A DNA stretch of 64,000 bases. It comes from Nocardioidaceae bacterium (GTDB lineage: Bacteria; Actinomycetota; Actinomycetes; Propionibacteriales; Nocardioidaceae). The notes beneath the pieces are model-generated. The model was not told the origin of the DNA, did no database searches, and worked only from the letters and a program-made list of their open reading frames with translations. A program made the translations under genes and the position numbers. Positions 11,865-20,497 of this stretch are shown here, piece after piece; the first letter of the stretch is position 1, and each line of letters starts with the position of its first letter. The stretch covers positions 42,745-106,744 of the forward strand of contig WQZX01000002.1 in NCBI GenBank assembly GCA_009780515.1. The letters are read 5' to 3'.

Positions 11865-13883
11865 TCAGCCGGCGTGCACGTGAGGTCGGCGCGCGGGGTC
11901 CGGCTCGGCGCGCCGGAGGACCTCCCGGGTGGTGGGCGCGACCTCGCCCACGCCGAGGAAGAGGAAGCGCAGCAGGTTGTGGACCGGACTTCCTTCGGTC
12001 CACTCGACGTAGATGTGCGGCGTGACGCCGCTGAGGTCACGGATGTGCAGCAGGAGCGCAGCGAGCGCGTTGGGCACCGCCGCCGACTCCAGGCGCAACA
12101 CCCTGTGCTCGCCACGCTCGATGGACCCGGTCACCCGCAGAGTGCTCTCGAACTCCGACGGGTCCGTGACCAGGACCTCCACGAAGATGACGTCGCCCTC
12201 GTTGGTCAGGTCGTGCCGAGCCACGATCTGGCGGAGCTTGTCGGCGTACCGCTCCGGCGTGTGCTTGCCGGCCTTGCCGGCCCCCGGCCGCTTGGGTCCG
12301 CCGTGGGCTCCCCCAGGGCCGGCCGTACGACGGTCGGGCTCAGTGGCGATCAGCCGGATCTGGCGCCGGGCGGTGTCACGGATGTAGCGCTCAGCGGCTT
12401 CGTCGAGCTCGACCGAGACCGCGCGGAGCTCGAACGAGCGGCCGATCCGCGAGACCAGCGAGACGACGACGATGGCGATGATGAACATGCAGCCGATCAG
12501 CAGCCCGTCGGGGCGGGAGATCATGTTGTTGATCGTCGTGTAGATGAACACCGCCGAGACCACGCCGAAGGCGAGCATGCGCAGGCGCTGGCCGGCCCGA
12601 CGGGCCGACAGGGTGACCGCGATCGAGGCCGACGTCATCAGCACGAGCAGCCCGGCGGCGTACGCACCGGACTGGGCGTCCACGCTGGCGCGGAAGTACA
12701 AGGTGATGGCGAACGCCACGGCGGTGATGACCAGCACCAGCGGCCGCCGGGCCGCGGCCCATACCGGCGACATGCCGTAGCGGGGAAGGTAGCGCGGGAT
12801 GAGGTTCAGCATCCCGGCCATCGCCGAGGCGCCCGCGAACCAGAGGATCGTGATGGTGGAGAGGTCGTAGATCGTGCCGAAGGCGCTGCCCAGGTCCTGG
12901 TGGGCCAGGTACGCGAGCGCTCGCCCGTTCGCCGCTCCCCCTGGCTGGAAGGCCTTCTGCGGGATCAGCAACGTGGTGCAGATCGAGCTCAGCACCAGCA
13001 GGGCGCTCATCAGAACCGCAGCGGTGGTCAGCAGCCTGCGTGCCCCGCGGATGCGCCCGCGCGGTCGCGCCTCGGTGTCGGTCGGGTCGCCGACGATCTG
13101 GGGCATCACCGCGACCCCGGTCTCGAAGCCGCTCATGCCCAGGGTGAGCTGGGGGAATGCGATCACCGAGACGCCCAGCATCGCGAAGACGTTGCTGTGC
13201 TGGTGGAACAGCGCCGTGCGCCAGTCGGTGACGACGTGCGGGTGGTTCAGGATGTGGATGAGCCCGTCGACCGTGACCACGACGTTGAGACACAGGTAGA
13301 CCGCGACCAGCACCACCGCGATGCCGATCGCTTCGCCGAAGCCCTTGAGGAACACGGCTCCCAGCAGCGCGAGCATCACCAGGGTGATGATCTCCTGATG
13401 GGCGAGCGCCCGCGGCCAGTAGGGGTTGGCGACCAGGTGGCCGGCACCGTCCGCGGCGGACAGCGTCATCGTGACCACCCATGCCGTGGCTGCGAATCCC
13501 AGCAGACCGAGGACGAAGAGCTTGCCCTTCCACAGACCGAGCAGGCGCTCGAGCATGGCGACCGAGCCTTCGCCGCGCGGCGACTCGCCCGCGACCCTGC
13601 GGTAGACCGGCAGCGCTCCGAACAGCTGCAGCGCCACGAGGCCGATGGTCGCGATCGGCGCGACGAGGCCCGCCGCCAGCGCGGCGATACCCGGCTGGTA
13701 GCCCAGCGAGGAGAACAGGTCGAGGCCGGTCAGGCACATCACCTGCCACCACGGCCGCTTCACCTCGGCGGCGTGACCGTCTCCTGTGCGCGGAGAAACC
13801 GGCTCACCGAGGACCGGCGCGGCGGGCCCGAACACCGGAGCCTTCGAGCCACCTGCCGGCACGTTCCCAGTCTCGTCTCTCAC
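11865..13883 (-). CDS. APC-family amino-acid permease with cytosolic C-terminal domain
   Basis: 672 aa. Residues about 45-480 hold roughly 12 hydrophobic segments and begin with the APC-like LTGLDLFSSLGYQPGIA. They are followed by a soluble region of about 190 residues with a basic Gly/Pro linker and an alpha/beta segment (GDVIFVEVLVTDPSEF). Members of this actinobacterial group are annotated as amino-acid transporters; the substrate cannot be read from sequence. The C-terminal extension is longer than in classical APC carriers and could be regulatory. The start is GTG 13883. It is not in an operon. Confidence 0.85.
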   Translation of the reverse strand: MRDETGNVPAGGSKAPVFGPAAPVLGEPVSPRTGDGHAAEVKRPWWQVMCLTGLDLFSSLGYQPGIAALAAGLVAPIATIGLVALQLFGALPVYRRVAGESPRGEGSVAMLERLLGLWKGKLFVLGLLGFAATAWVVTMTLSAADGAGHLVANPYWPRALAHQEIITLVMLALLGAVFLKGFGEAIGIAVVLVAVYLCLNVVVTVDGLIHILNHPHVVTDWRTALFHQHSNVFAMLGVSVIAFPQLTLGMSGFETGVAVMPQIVGDPTDTEARPRGRIRGARRLLTTAAVLMSALLVLSSICTTLLIPQKAFQPGGAANGRALAYLAHQDLGSAFGTIYDLSTITILWFAGASAMAGMLNLIPRYLPRYGMSPVWAAARRPLVLVITAVAFAITLYFRASVDAQSGAYAAGLLVLMTSASIAVTLSARRAGQRLRMLAFGVVSAVFIYTTINNMISRPDGLLIGCMFIIAIVVVSLVSRIGRSFELRAVSVELDEAAERYIRDTARRQIRLIATEPDRRTAGPGGAHGGPKRPGAGKAGKHTPERYADKLRQIVARHDLTNEGDVIFVEVLVTDPSEFESTLRVTGSIERGEHRVLRLESAAVPNALAALLLHIRDLSGVTPHIYVEWTEGSPVHNLLRFLFLGVGEVAPTTREVLRRAEPDPARRPHVHAG

Positions 13884-14404
13884 GTCTCACCCAGCGACTC
13901 TCCGCCGTGCTTTCGCCACGGCCGCACGGAGTCTGCCACAACGGGGATCAGGATTCCGAAGCGGTGGAACGCGCTCTGCGTCACAGGGGGTGGCCGACTC
14001 GACGTGGTGCGCGCACCAAGGTCGCACGTGTCGACTTCGGTCGCGCGGATCCGACGGAGACGACGACCGGGTCCGCAGGTGCGAGATCGGTCGCGCGGTC
14101 GAAGTCGAGCGGTGGAAGCGGCCCGCGAGCCGCATCAGGTCACCGCAGGTCAGGGCCGGTCTTGGTCAGCAGAGCGACGCATTCGACGTGGTGCGTCATC
14201 GGGAAGAGGTGGATGGGTCTGAGCGTGAGTGCGATCCTCTGCGGCTGGCTGCAGCCAACGGGCGAAACTGAGCTCTGACCTGCAGTGATGCCTACCGCGC
14301 CGTCTGACGTCATCGGCGCGCCGTTGCGGGCATGTGCGAATCAAAGCGAGCCCATTCCGAGCCCTCGCGTCAGCGGGCACCGACGGTCGCAAACGACCGT
14401 TGCG
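13884..14404. other. Gene-free junction with repeats
   Basis: This stretch holds no convincing gene. It contains a 14-bp palindrome TGGTGCGCGCACCA (14005-14018), an 11-bp direct repeat CGGTCGCGCGG at 14038-14048 and 14088-14098 inside an inverted repeat TCGACTTCG / CGAAGTCGA (14031-14039, 14100-14108), and the methyltransferase 3'-end fragment listed separately. The base composition is more mixed than in the flanking core genes. It looks like the edge of an insertion. Confidence 0.5.
14142..14235 (-). pseudogene. 3'-end fragment of a TrmA/RlmD-type RNA methyltransferase gene
   Basis: Read on the minus strand, this segment encodes ALTLRPIHLFPMTHHVECVA then LLTKTGPDLR and a stop. That matches the last residues of the methyltransferase gene at 16890-17998, which end LRAFDLFPMTSHTECVALL. 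At the DNA level the two 60-bp ends are about two-thirds identical, with one exact TCATCGGGAA block. Upstream of this fragment the homology stops. It is therefore a gene fragment, probably a displaced or foreign 3' end, lying on the far side of the ERCC4 cassette. Confidence 0.6.
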
Positions 14405-15379
14405 TCAGATCTCGCCGCGAGCGCGGGCTTCGAGGTACTGATCCATCACTGCCGCCGGGATCCGGCCGCGGTCGGAGACGACGATGTCGGCTCGCGCCGC
14501 CCATCGTCGTACGTCGGCAGGCGTCGGCGGTGCAGGCGCGAGCGCAGGCGCCGCTTTGAGGCTCCGAAGGGCGAGGTCGCCGACCATCTCCTCGGCCAGC
14601 CCTACTTTCGCAGCCGCGAGGAACCGGTAGGTCCACTCCTGGGCGAGCTTGCGGGTCTCACAGAAGACGATCGGCACAGTCGGGAACCGGATCTGGCATT
14701 CGGCGATCCCGTCGGCCACGACGCTGGGCCGCACGTGGTCCAGCTTGAAGACCTGCGAGTACCGCTCCTCGACGACGACTGCCGCGCGCGGGATCGCCGC
14801 CAACTCGGTGAGCTGGAACTTCAGCTTGCCGGTCGTCAGCGACGTCACCAGGTCAGCCAGGGACTTGCGCTCCACCGTGGCCTGCAGCAGTCCGTCGACG
14901 ATGAGTCCGTAGTCTCCGGCACTGAGCGGCTCGCGCCTCGTGGTCGCCTGCCGGTCGGCGAACGTGAACGGATAGCGCTCGCGGTGATCGATCGCGATCT
15001 CCAGGTCGGCGACGCGGCTGGCTCGGGCACCCGGCAGCGAGACCGCAGGCCGCGCTTGCTTGGACGTACGGGCGGTCTGCCAGAAGATCATCTGGCGCCC
15101 ACGAGCGTTGGTGATGACGATCTGGGAGCGGTTCTCGCGACCCCGGTCAAGCACGAGGTCGATCGCGGCGCCCCGGCGTACGCAGGACCGCATAGGCACT
15201 CGCTCGATGATCTCGGCGTCGGTGGGCCACTCGTCGACGCGGTGGCAGTAGACCTTGCCGGTGCGCGGCCAGGTGTCCTTCGCCTTGAGGACGATCCCGT
15301 CGCCGAGCGGGATCCTCAGCAGGTGCGGAAGCGTCGATCCGGGCTCGGTGTTGCGGGCGATCACGAAGTCTTCGAGCAT
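14405..15379 (-). CDS. ERCC4-domain nuclease with C-terminal Lsr2-type DNA-binding domain
   Basis: 324 aa. The ERCC4 (XPF-type) nuclease core is seen at about 125-250, with IAIDHRERYPF (Asp131) and ATVERKSLADLV (Glu170, Arg171, Lys172), the metal-binding and catalytic residues of the family. Residues 287-324 match the C-terminal AT-hook-like domain of Lsr2, with RRWA then VSDRGRIP (Arg304-Gly-Arg-Ile-Pro). Lsr2 is a xenogeneic silencer that binds AT-rich DNA, so this tail could direct the nuclease to foreign DNA; that is inference. It is the last of three tightly spaced genes after the nucleotidyltransferase (2 bp gap) and HTH protein. A role in defence is possible but not shown. Confidence 0.82.
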   Translation of the reverse strand: MLEDFVIARNTEPGSTLPHLLRIPLGDGIVLKAKDTWPRTGKVYCHRVDEWPTDAEIIERVPMRSCVRRGAAIDLVLDRGRENRSQIVITNARGRQMIFWQTARTSKQARPAVSLPGARASRVADLEIAIDHRERYPFTFADRQATTRREPLSAGDYGLIVDGLLQATVERKSLADLVTSLTTGKLKFQLTELAAIPRAAVVVEERYSQVFKLDHVRPSVVADGIAECQIRFPTVPIVFCETRKLAQEWTYRFLAAAKVGLAEEMVGDLALRSLKAAPALAPAPPTPADVRRWAARADIVVSDRGRIPAAVMDQYLEARARGEI

Positions 15380-15381
15380 GG

Positions 15382-16104
15382 CTACAACTCCCCCGCCATC
15401 GTCAGGCGCGCGAGCGAAGTCTCGGCGTCCGGGATCTCGAGCAGGAGTGCCCGGTCCTTCCGGACCGCGACGACCATCGCCCGAAGCCGCTGCCGGTCCT
15501 TCTTCGACAGTTCCTCGTTCCGAAAATCGCGAGCAGTAACGAGGCCGGTGAGGAGCACGAAGTCTCGACGGTGACGGCCGAGTCCGGGATCGCCAGCATT
15601 GCTGAGCGCGGCCGCCTTGCCGACCAGGGCGCCGACGAGATTGGGACGGCGCACGGATCCTTCACGACCCGCGACCGACACCCGGACGGTCTCGCTGCGT
15701 CGCAGCGCTTGAGTCCCACCTGCCGTCGGCAGGGTTGGGCTCCCGGTGACGCCGGGACGCCGGCTCGAGCGCTCGCCGATCCCTTCCGGCAGGAGGACAT
15801 CGATCGAGGCGTCGCCGCGGATCCACCGATGCTGGAGACCCTCCGCCGAGATGCCGGCCGAGATGAACCCGAGGTCGGCCAGGACACCGGTGAATTTGGC
15901 CAGCATCGTTGGGTCGGCGCGGACGTCGATGACCGTGTCCGCATCATTCGTCGGTCGCACCGGGAACTGTCCACGTTCGGCGCAGTGCAGATGGACGAGT
16001 TGACCGCCGATCAGGGTCCAGCCGTCAGCCAGCCGCTCGTAGAGGTCGAGCAGCCCCAACCACGAGGCTGCCTGCTCAGGCGGCATTGCGGGCAGGACGA
16101 TCAT
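15382..16104 (-). CDS. AbiEii-like nucleotidyltransferase
   Basis: 240 aa. The nucleotidyltransferase signature is WTLIGGQLVHLH near residues 28-39, followed by RPTNDADTVIDV, the G-G...R-x-T-x-D-x-D pattern of AbiEii/AbiGii toxins and MNT proteins. Such toxins transfer nucleotides to tRNA or proteins. The ATG 16104 overlaps the stop of the upstream HTH gene (ATGA). A slightly longer start is possible but would lie inside that gene. The gene pairs with an HTH protein as AbiEi/AbiEii pairs do, and a nuclease gene follows. The substrate is unknown. Confidence 0.72.
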   Translation of the reverse strand: MIVLPAMPPEQAASWLGLLDLYERLADGWTLIGGQLVHLHCAERGQFPVRPTNDADTVIDVRADPTMLAKFTGVLADLGFISAGISAEGLQHRWIRGDASIDVLLPEGIGERSSRRPGVTGSPTLPTAGGTQALRRSETVRVSVAGREGSVRRPNLVGALVGKAAALSNAGDPGLGRHRRDFVLLTGLVTARDFRNEELSKKDRQRLRAMVVAVRKDRALLLEIPDAETSLARLTMAGEL

Positions 16105-16820
16105 CGATCGGCAGCCTTCCACTCCACGGCCAGCTCGTGCAGCAACTGACCTGCACGCGCCTCCTCGCGCGGCCCGCGATGCTCGGCGAGGTCCGCTGCG
16201 AGCCGCACCCGTGAATCCGGATAGGCGTACTGCGCGTCCGGGATGACGTGGAGTACGACGTTGGCGTCACGGTCTGCATCCATCAGCAGATAGTCCTTCA
16301 CCACCCCGTCCACATCGGACTCGCGCAGGTAGCCCTCGACGTCGACTGAAGCGATTCCGCCCACCCCGAAGTCGACGATCATCGCCCAGCGCTCGTCCGC
16401 CCGAAGATCGTCGAGATCAGCCGGAGCCGCGCGGAGCAGTTGCCGATTGGCCCGGTTCCGGAACACCGACCGAAGCGACACGGCCAGATCGCCGACAGCC
16501 TCCTCGCTGGACGGCGGCTCGACTGCTGGCTCGAACAGACGCTTCAACTGCATCCGGGCTCGCGAAGCTGCCACCGGCCCGCCGCGACGCAACCGCTCAC
16601 GATCGTTCTCCGCCGCGGCGATGACGGCCCAGGCAGAGTGTTGTGAGAGCGGACGTCCAGGCTTGCTGCGCTCTTGGACTCTGAGCAGGGAGCGTTCGTC
16701 GACCACCCACTGGGATCCGATCCGTTCGGCAGCCAGCGAGCCATCGGCAATCCGCTGGTGGACCCGAGGCACGCTGACGCCAAGCCTCTCCGCGGCTTGA
16801 GCAACGCTGACTGATCCCAT
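16101..16820 (-). CDS. Helix-turn-helix protein, probable antitoxin/autorepressor of the cassette
   Basis: 239 aa from ATG 16820; an in-frame GTG at 16826 is an alternative but falls in the operator repeat. Residues 3-45 form an excisionase/MerR-like HTH (SVAQAAERLGVSVPRVHQRI then GSQWVVDERSLL). The rest is a charged helical region followed by an alpha/beta domain (VVKDYLLMDADRDANVVLHV). It is first in the three-gene unit and overlaps the nucleotidyltransferase by 4 bp. A perfect 13-bp inverted repeat ends 4 bp before its ATG, as expected for an autoregulated antitoxin. The assignment as antitoxin rests on context. Confidence 0.68.
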   Translation of the reverse strand: MGSVSVAQAAERLGVSVPRVHQRIADGSLAAERIGSQWVVDERSLLRVQERSKPGRPLSQHSAWAVIAAAENDRERLRRGGPVAASRARMQLKRLFEPAVEPPSSEEAVGDLAVSLRSVFRNRANRQLLRAAPADLDDLRADERWAMIVDFGVGGIASVDVEGYLRESDVDGVVKDYLLMDADRDANVVLHVIPDAQYAYPDSRVRLAADLAEHRGPREEARAGQLLHELAVEWKAADR

Positions 16821-16823
16821 GCA

Positions 16824-16853
16824 CACAATCCTAGAAGACTTTCTAGGATTGTG
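16824..16853. promoter_or_regulatory. 13-bp inverted repeat, candidate operator of the HTH/NTase/nuclease operon
   Basis: CACAATCCTAGAA (16824-16836) is repeated in inverse as TTCTAGGATTGTG (16841-16853) around a GACT spacer. It sits directly before the HTH gene and is AT-richer than its surroundings. The likely ligand is the HTH protein itself. Confidence 0.7.
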
Positions 16854-16889
16854 GAAGTGCCGGCTGCTGCCCGTCAGCCAGTCGCAGCC

Positions 16890-17998
16890 TCACGCACGCG
16901 TCAGCAACGCAACACATTCCGTGTGACTGGTCATCGGGAACAGGTCGAACGCGCGCAGCGACACGAGGCGGTAGCCGTGCTCGGCGAAGATGGCGACATC
17001 GCGGGCGAGGGCTGCGGGGTCGCAGGCGACGTACGCGATCGCGCGGGGCGACCTGGCGACGACCTGTTCCACGACCCTCCGCCTGGCTCCGGTGCGCGGG
17101 GGATCCAGGACGACCAGGTCGACGTGGGCCGACGGCGCCCCGGCGAGGACCTCCCCCACGTCACCGGCGACCGCGTCGACGCCGGGGCAGTTCGTGAGCG
17201 AGAGCCGCGATGCGGCGCGTTCCCCCTCGATCGCCACGACCGACCCGGTCGGTCCGACGGCCTCGAGCAGGAACCGGGAGAAGAGCCCCACGCCGGCGTA
17301 CAGGTCGAGGGCAGACTCCCCGAGCCGCGGCTCGAGTGCGGTCAGCACGGCGTCGACCAGTGCCTCGGGTGCGCCTGGGTGGACCTGCCAGAAGCCTCCT
17401 TCGGCCACCTCGAACGGCACCCCCCTCACCGTGTACGACGGCCCGCCCGGCGCCTCGATCAGGCACTGATCGACCGGGATGACCTCGTGCGAGCGGTGGA
17501 CGCGCATGCCGCGTCGACCGTCGGGCAGCCGGACGTAGCGCTGGCGGGTGCGCCAGGCCAGGCCGTCGACGTCACCGGGCACCGCCTCGACCTCGACGTC
17601 GATGTCCAGCCCGCGAGCCGACGCAGCTGCTCGGAGACCACGGCCGCCTTCATCCGGCGCTGGGCGGGCAGCGCGACGTGCTGGAAGTCGCAGCCGCCGC
17701 ACAGCCCCGGGCCGGCGTACGGGCAGGGCGGCTCCATGCGGTCCGGTGACGGCGTCAGCACCTCCACGGCGTCGGCACGCCAGAACCGATCTCCCTCGGT
17801 GCCCTCGGTGAGCACGACGACGACCCGCTCCCCAGGCAGCGCGTGCCTGACGAAGACCACTCGCGTCGTCCCGTCCTCGGAGGGCACGCGGGCCACGCAG
17901 TGGCCGCCATGGGCGATCGGTCCGACCTCGACCTCGAGGCGGCGGCCGGCGACCGGCGCCCCTCGCGGCATACGCTCCCGTGCACGGCCCCTCACCAC
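16890..17998 (-). pseudogene. 23S rRNA/tRNA uracil-C5 methyltransferase (TrmA/RlmD family), frameshifted
   Basis: The N-terminal part is read from GTG 17998 and holds a TRAM domain (LEVEVGPIAHGGHCVARV) and cysteines in CPYAGPGLCGGC, possible Fe-S ligands. The C-terminal part is in another frame and holds the Rossmann methyltransferase domain, with DLYAGVGLFSRFL, VVLDPPRTGA and the nucleophile region VACDPAALARD, ending LFPMTSHTECVALLTRA. Adding one C in the CCC run at 17610-17612 joins them as ...QLRRLAG-LDIDVEVEAV. So the gene is full length but for one base. It may be truly inactive or a sequencing error. The 3' end abuts the nuclease cassette. Confidence 0.8.
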
Positions 17999-18051
17999 GG
18001 CTGGACACCCTACGGCACCCCCGGGCCACCTCGATGCCCTAGGTTGATCGC

Positions 18052-18714
18052 GTGCACGTCGTGATCATGGGCTGCGGCCGCGTCGGCTCGACGCTCGCCC
18101 GCAGCCTCGAGGAACGCAACCACACCGTGTCGGTCATCGACAGCGAGCCCGACTCGTTCAGGCGCCTGGGCCCCGGCTTCAACGGCGACAAGATCGCCGG
18201 TGTCGGCTTCGACCAGCAGGTGCTCGAGAAGGCCGGCATCCGACGCGCGGACGCGTTCGCCGCCGTCTCCAGCGGGGACAACTCCAACATCATCGCCGCG
18301 CGCGTCGCCCGCGAGACGTTCGGCATCGAGTCCGTCGTCGCGCGCATCTACGACCCGGGGCGTGCCGAGGTCTACCAGCGCCTGGGCATCACCACCGTCG
18401 CGACGGTCAAGTGGACCGCGGACCAGGTGATCCGCAAGCTGCTGCCGGCCGGCGCGGAGCCGGACTTCCGTGACCCGTCCGGCACCATCCGCGTCGAGCA
18501 GATCGTTCTCCCCGAGGCCTGGGTCGGCGCGTCCGTCGACAGGTTCCAGGAGCAGACCGGCGCCCGGGTCGCCTGGATCGACCGTCTCGGCGAGGGCGTC
18601 CTCCCCTCGCGCGACACGCTCCTGCAGGAGGGCGACCAGCTGCACGTGGTCACCCGCGAGGAGAACGCCAACCACGCCTACGACGCGGTCCGTCGCGGCC
18701 CCGAGGAGCACTGA
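18052..18714 (+). CDS. ceoB: TrkA-family K+ uptake regulator CeoB
   Basis: 220 aa. The N-terminal RCK domain starts with a Rossmann NAD-binding motif GCGRVGS (residues 7-13) and a conserved ARIYDPGRAEVYQRLG segment; the C-terminal TrkA-C domain covers about 140-215. CeoB and CeoC are the paired cytosolic gating subunits of Trk/Ktr-type potassium channels in actinobacteria. GTG start; ceoC begins 3 bp after the stop. The membrane subunit is not in the window. Confidence 0.92.
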   Translation: MHVVIMGCGRVGSTLARSLEERNHTVSVIDSEPDSFRRLGPGFNGDKIAGVGFDQQVLEKAGIRRADAFAAVSSGDNSNIIAARVARETFGIESVVARIYDPGRAEVYQRLGITTVATVKWTADQVIRKLLPAGAEPDFRDPSGTIRVEQIVLPEAWVGASVDRFQEQTGARVAWIDRLGEGVLPSRDTLLQEGDQLHVVTREENANHAYDAVRRGPEEH

Positions 18715-18717
18715 GGC

Positions 18718-19398
18718 ATGAGAGTCGCCATCGCCGGAGCCGGCGCGGTCGGACGCTCGATCGCGCGCGAGCTGATCCAGAACGGCCACGACATCCTGCT
18801 CATCGACAAGACGCCGGCGTCGATCCGGCCCGAGCGGGTGCCCGAGGCCGAGTGGCTGCTGGCCGACGCCTGTGAGCTGTCCTCCTTGGCGGAGGCCCGG
18901 CTCGACAACTGCGACGTCGTCATCGCGGCCACCGGCGACGACAAGGTCAACCTGGTCACCTCGCTGCTGGCCAAGACCGAGTTCGGGGTCCCGCGGACCG
19001 TCGGCCGGGTCAACCACCCCAACAACGAGTGGCTCTTCACCGAGGCATGGGGCGTCGACGTCAGCGTCTCCACCCCGCGGATCATGTCCGCGCTGGTCGA
19101 GGAGGCCGTCACCGTCGGCGACCTCGTGCGGCTCTTCGAGTTCCGCCAGGGCAACGCCAACCTGGTCGAGATGACGCTCCCCGCGGACTCGCCGTACGTC
19201 GGCAGGCCGAGCGGCGACGTACCCCTGCCGGACAACTGCGCGCTGGTGACGATCCTGCGCGCCGGCCTGGTCTACGCGCCGACTCCGGACCAGCCGGTCG
19301 AGGCGGGCGACGAGCTGCTGTTCGTCGTACCTGCCGAGGCCGAGGACGACCTCGAGCGCCTGCTCGCTCCCGGCACCGAGCGCCGCGAGTCCGACTAG
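18718..19398 (+). CDS. ceoC: TrkA-family K+ uptake regulator CeoC
   Basis: 226 aa with the nucleotide-binding motif GAGAVGRS at residues 7-14, a VGRVNHPNNEWLF segment typical of CeoC, and a C-terminal TrkA-C domain. It acts with CeoB as the regulatory ring of a K+ transporter. Its stop overlaps the stop of the convergent DUF3159 gene by 4 bp. Confidence 0.92.
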   Translation: MRVAIAGAGAVGRSIARELIQNGHDILLIDKTPASIRPERVPEAEWLLADACELSSLAEARLDNCDVVIAATGDDKVNLVTSLLAKTEFGVPRTVGRVNHPNNEWLFTEAWGVDVSVSTPRIMSALVEEAVTVGDLVRLFEFRQGNANLVEMTLPADSPYVGRPSGDVPLPDNCALVTILRAGLVYAPTPDQPVEAGDELLFVVPAEAEDDLERLLAPGTERRESD

Positions 19399-20141
19399 CC
19401 TCTCTCCGCCAGGTCCGCGGTCTCAGCATCGGGGTCGAGCGGGGTCGCGTTGCGGGCGAGCAGCCAGATCATGGCCGCCCAGCTCGCGATCCGCAGGACC
19501 CAGCCCAGCCCGAGGCGCAGCACGGCGATGATCGCGACGGCGGACGTGCCGCTGATGGTGCCGGAGTGGCCGAGCAGCCAGACCGGACCCTGCAGCAGGA
19601 CGCCGATGGCCCCCGGCATCAGCATCACCCAGGTCAGCCGGCCGCACAGCCGCACGATCTGCGGGTTGTCGTGCCAGCCGAGCGGGTCCTCGGTGGCGGC
19701 CCCGAGCATGAAGCCGAGCATCGGCCACCGGACCAGGCAGGTCAGGCCGAGGACGACGGTGTAGCCCAGGCTGTAGAGGATGCCGGGCAGGAAGAACGCC
19801 AGCGCCTTGTCTGTCTCCGAGCCACCGCTGTGGCCGGCCCACACGACGAACACCCAGCCGATCGCGATGCTGAAGATCGCGTTGAAGACGTACTGCGTCG
19901 GGCTCCGCTGCACCAGTCGTACGACGAGAGCCGCCGCCGCGACGGCGAGGCTCACGATCAGCGCCAGCTCGAGGTGCTTGGTCGGCAGCCAGACGACCGT
20001 GAACAGCAGGCCGGGGATCGCGGCCTCGAGGATGCCGCGGCGCCCGCCGAGCGAGTTCGCGAGCTGCCGGCGGACCAGCGCCTCGACGGTCTCGACGTCG
20101 ATCGGCTGGGTCCTCGCCTCCTTCTGCTCCACCCCGCTCAC
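19395..20141 (-). CDS. DUF3159 membrane protein
   Basis: 248 aa with about six hydrophobic helices after a soluble N-terminus of about 35 residues. The family hallmarks include LGGRRGILEAAIPGLLF and QYVFNAIFSIAIGW. DUF3159 proteins are confined to actinobacteria and have no known function. The GTG start overlaps the stop of the OB-fold gene (GTGA). It closes a conserved minus-strand set of dut, DUF3710, OB-fold protein and DUF3159. Confidence 0.88.
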   Translation of the reverse strand: MSGVEQKEARTQPIDVETVEALVRRQLANSLGGRRGILEAAIPGLLFTVVWLPTKHLELALIVSLAVAAAALVVRLVQRSPTQYVFNAIFSIAIGWVFVVWAGHSGGSETDKALAFFLPGILYSLGYTVVLGLTCLVRWPMLGFMLGAATEDPLGWHDNPQIVRLCGRLTWVMLMPGAIGVLLQGPVWLLGHSGTISGTSAVAIIAVLRLGLGWVLRIASWAAMIWLLARNATPLDPDAETADLAERG

Positions 20142-20497
20142 CGGAGCTCGTACCGCGGGTTGTAGATGATCCGGTCGCCGTCCTGCACGCCGATCCGGCC
20201 GACGATCTCCAGCGAGCGGCCCGGCTCGATGCCCGCGATGCGGCGCCGGCCGAGCCAGACGAGGGTGAGCGAGGCGGTGCCGTCGTACAGGTCGGCCTCG
20301 AGGGCGGGGACTCCGCCGCGGGGGCGCAGCGTGACGGTGCGCAGGGTGCCGCGGAGCCGGGTCTCCAGGCGCACCGGTGCGTCTGCGATCGACACGACGG
20401 CGGCGCCACGGCTCGCGCGCCGCAGGTCTCGGCCGTCGGTCTCGTCCGTGGTCGCCGACTTGCTCAGCGAGCGCAGGATCCTCCTGCGCTCAGCCAT
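20138..20497 (-). CDS. OB-fold nucleic-acid-binding domain protein
   Basis: 119 aa. After a basic N-terminus ([15 protein letters not shown]), residues about 45-118 form one OB fold of the tRNA-anti type, with RLRGTLRTVTLRP, LTLVWLGRRRIAGI and a terminal YNPRYEL. Such small OB proteins sit beside DUF3710 in many actinobacteria and may bind single-stranded nucleic acid; no partner is known. It overlaps the DUF3710 gene by 8 bp. Confidence 0.82.
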   Translation of the reverse strand: MAERRRILRSLSKSATTDETDGRDLRRASRGAAVVSIADAPVRLETRLRGTLRTVTLRPRGGVPALEADLYDGTASLTLVWLGRRRIAGIEPGRSLEIVGRIGVQDGDRIIYNPRYELR

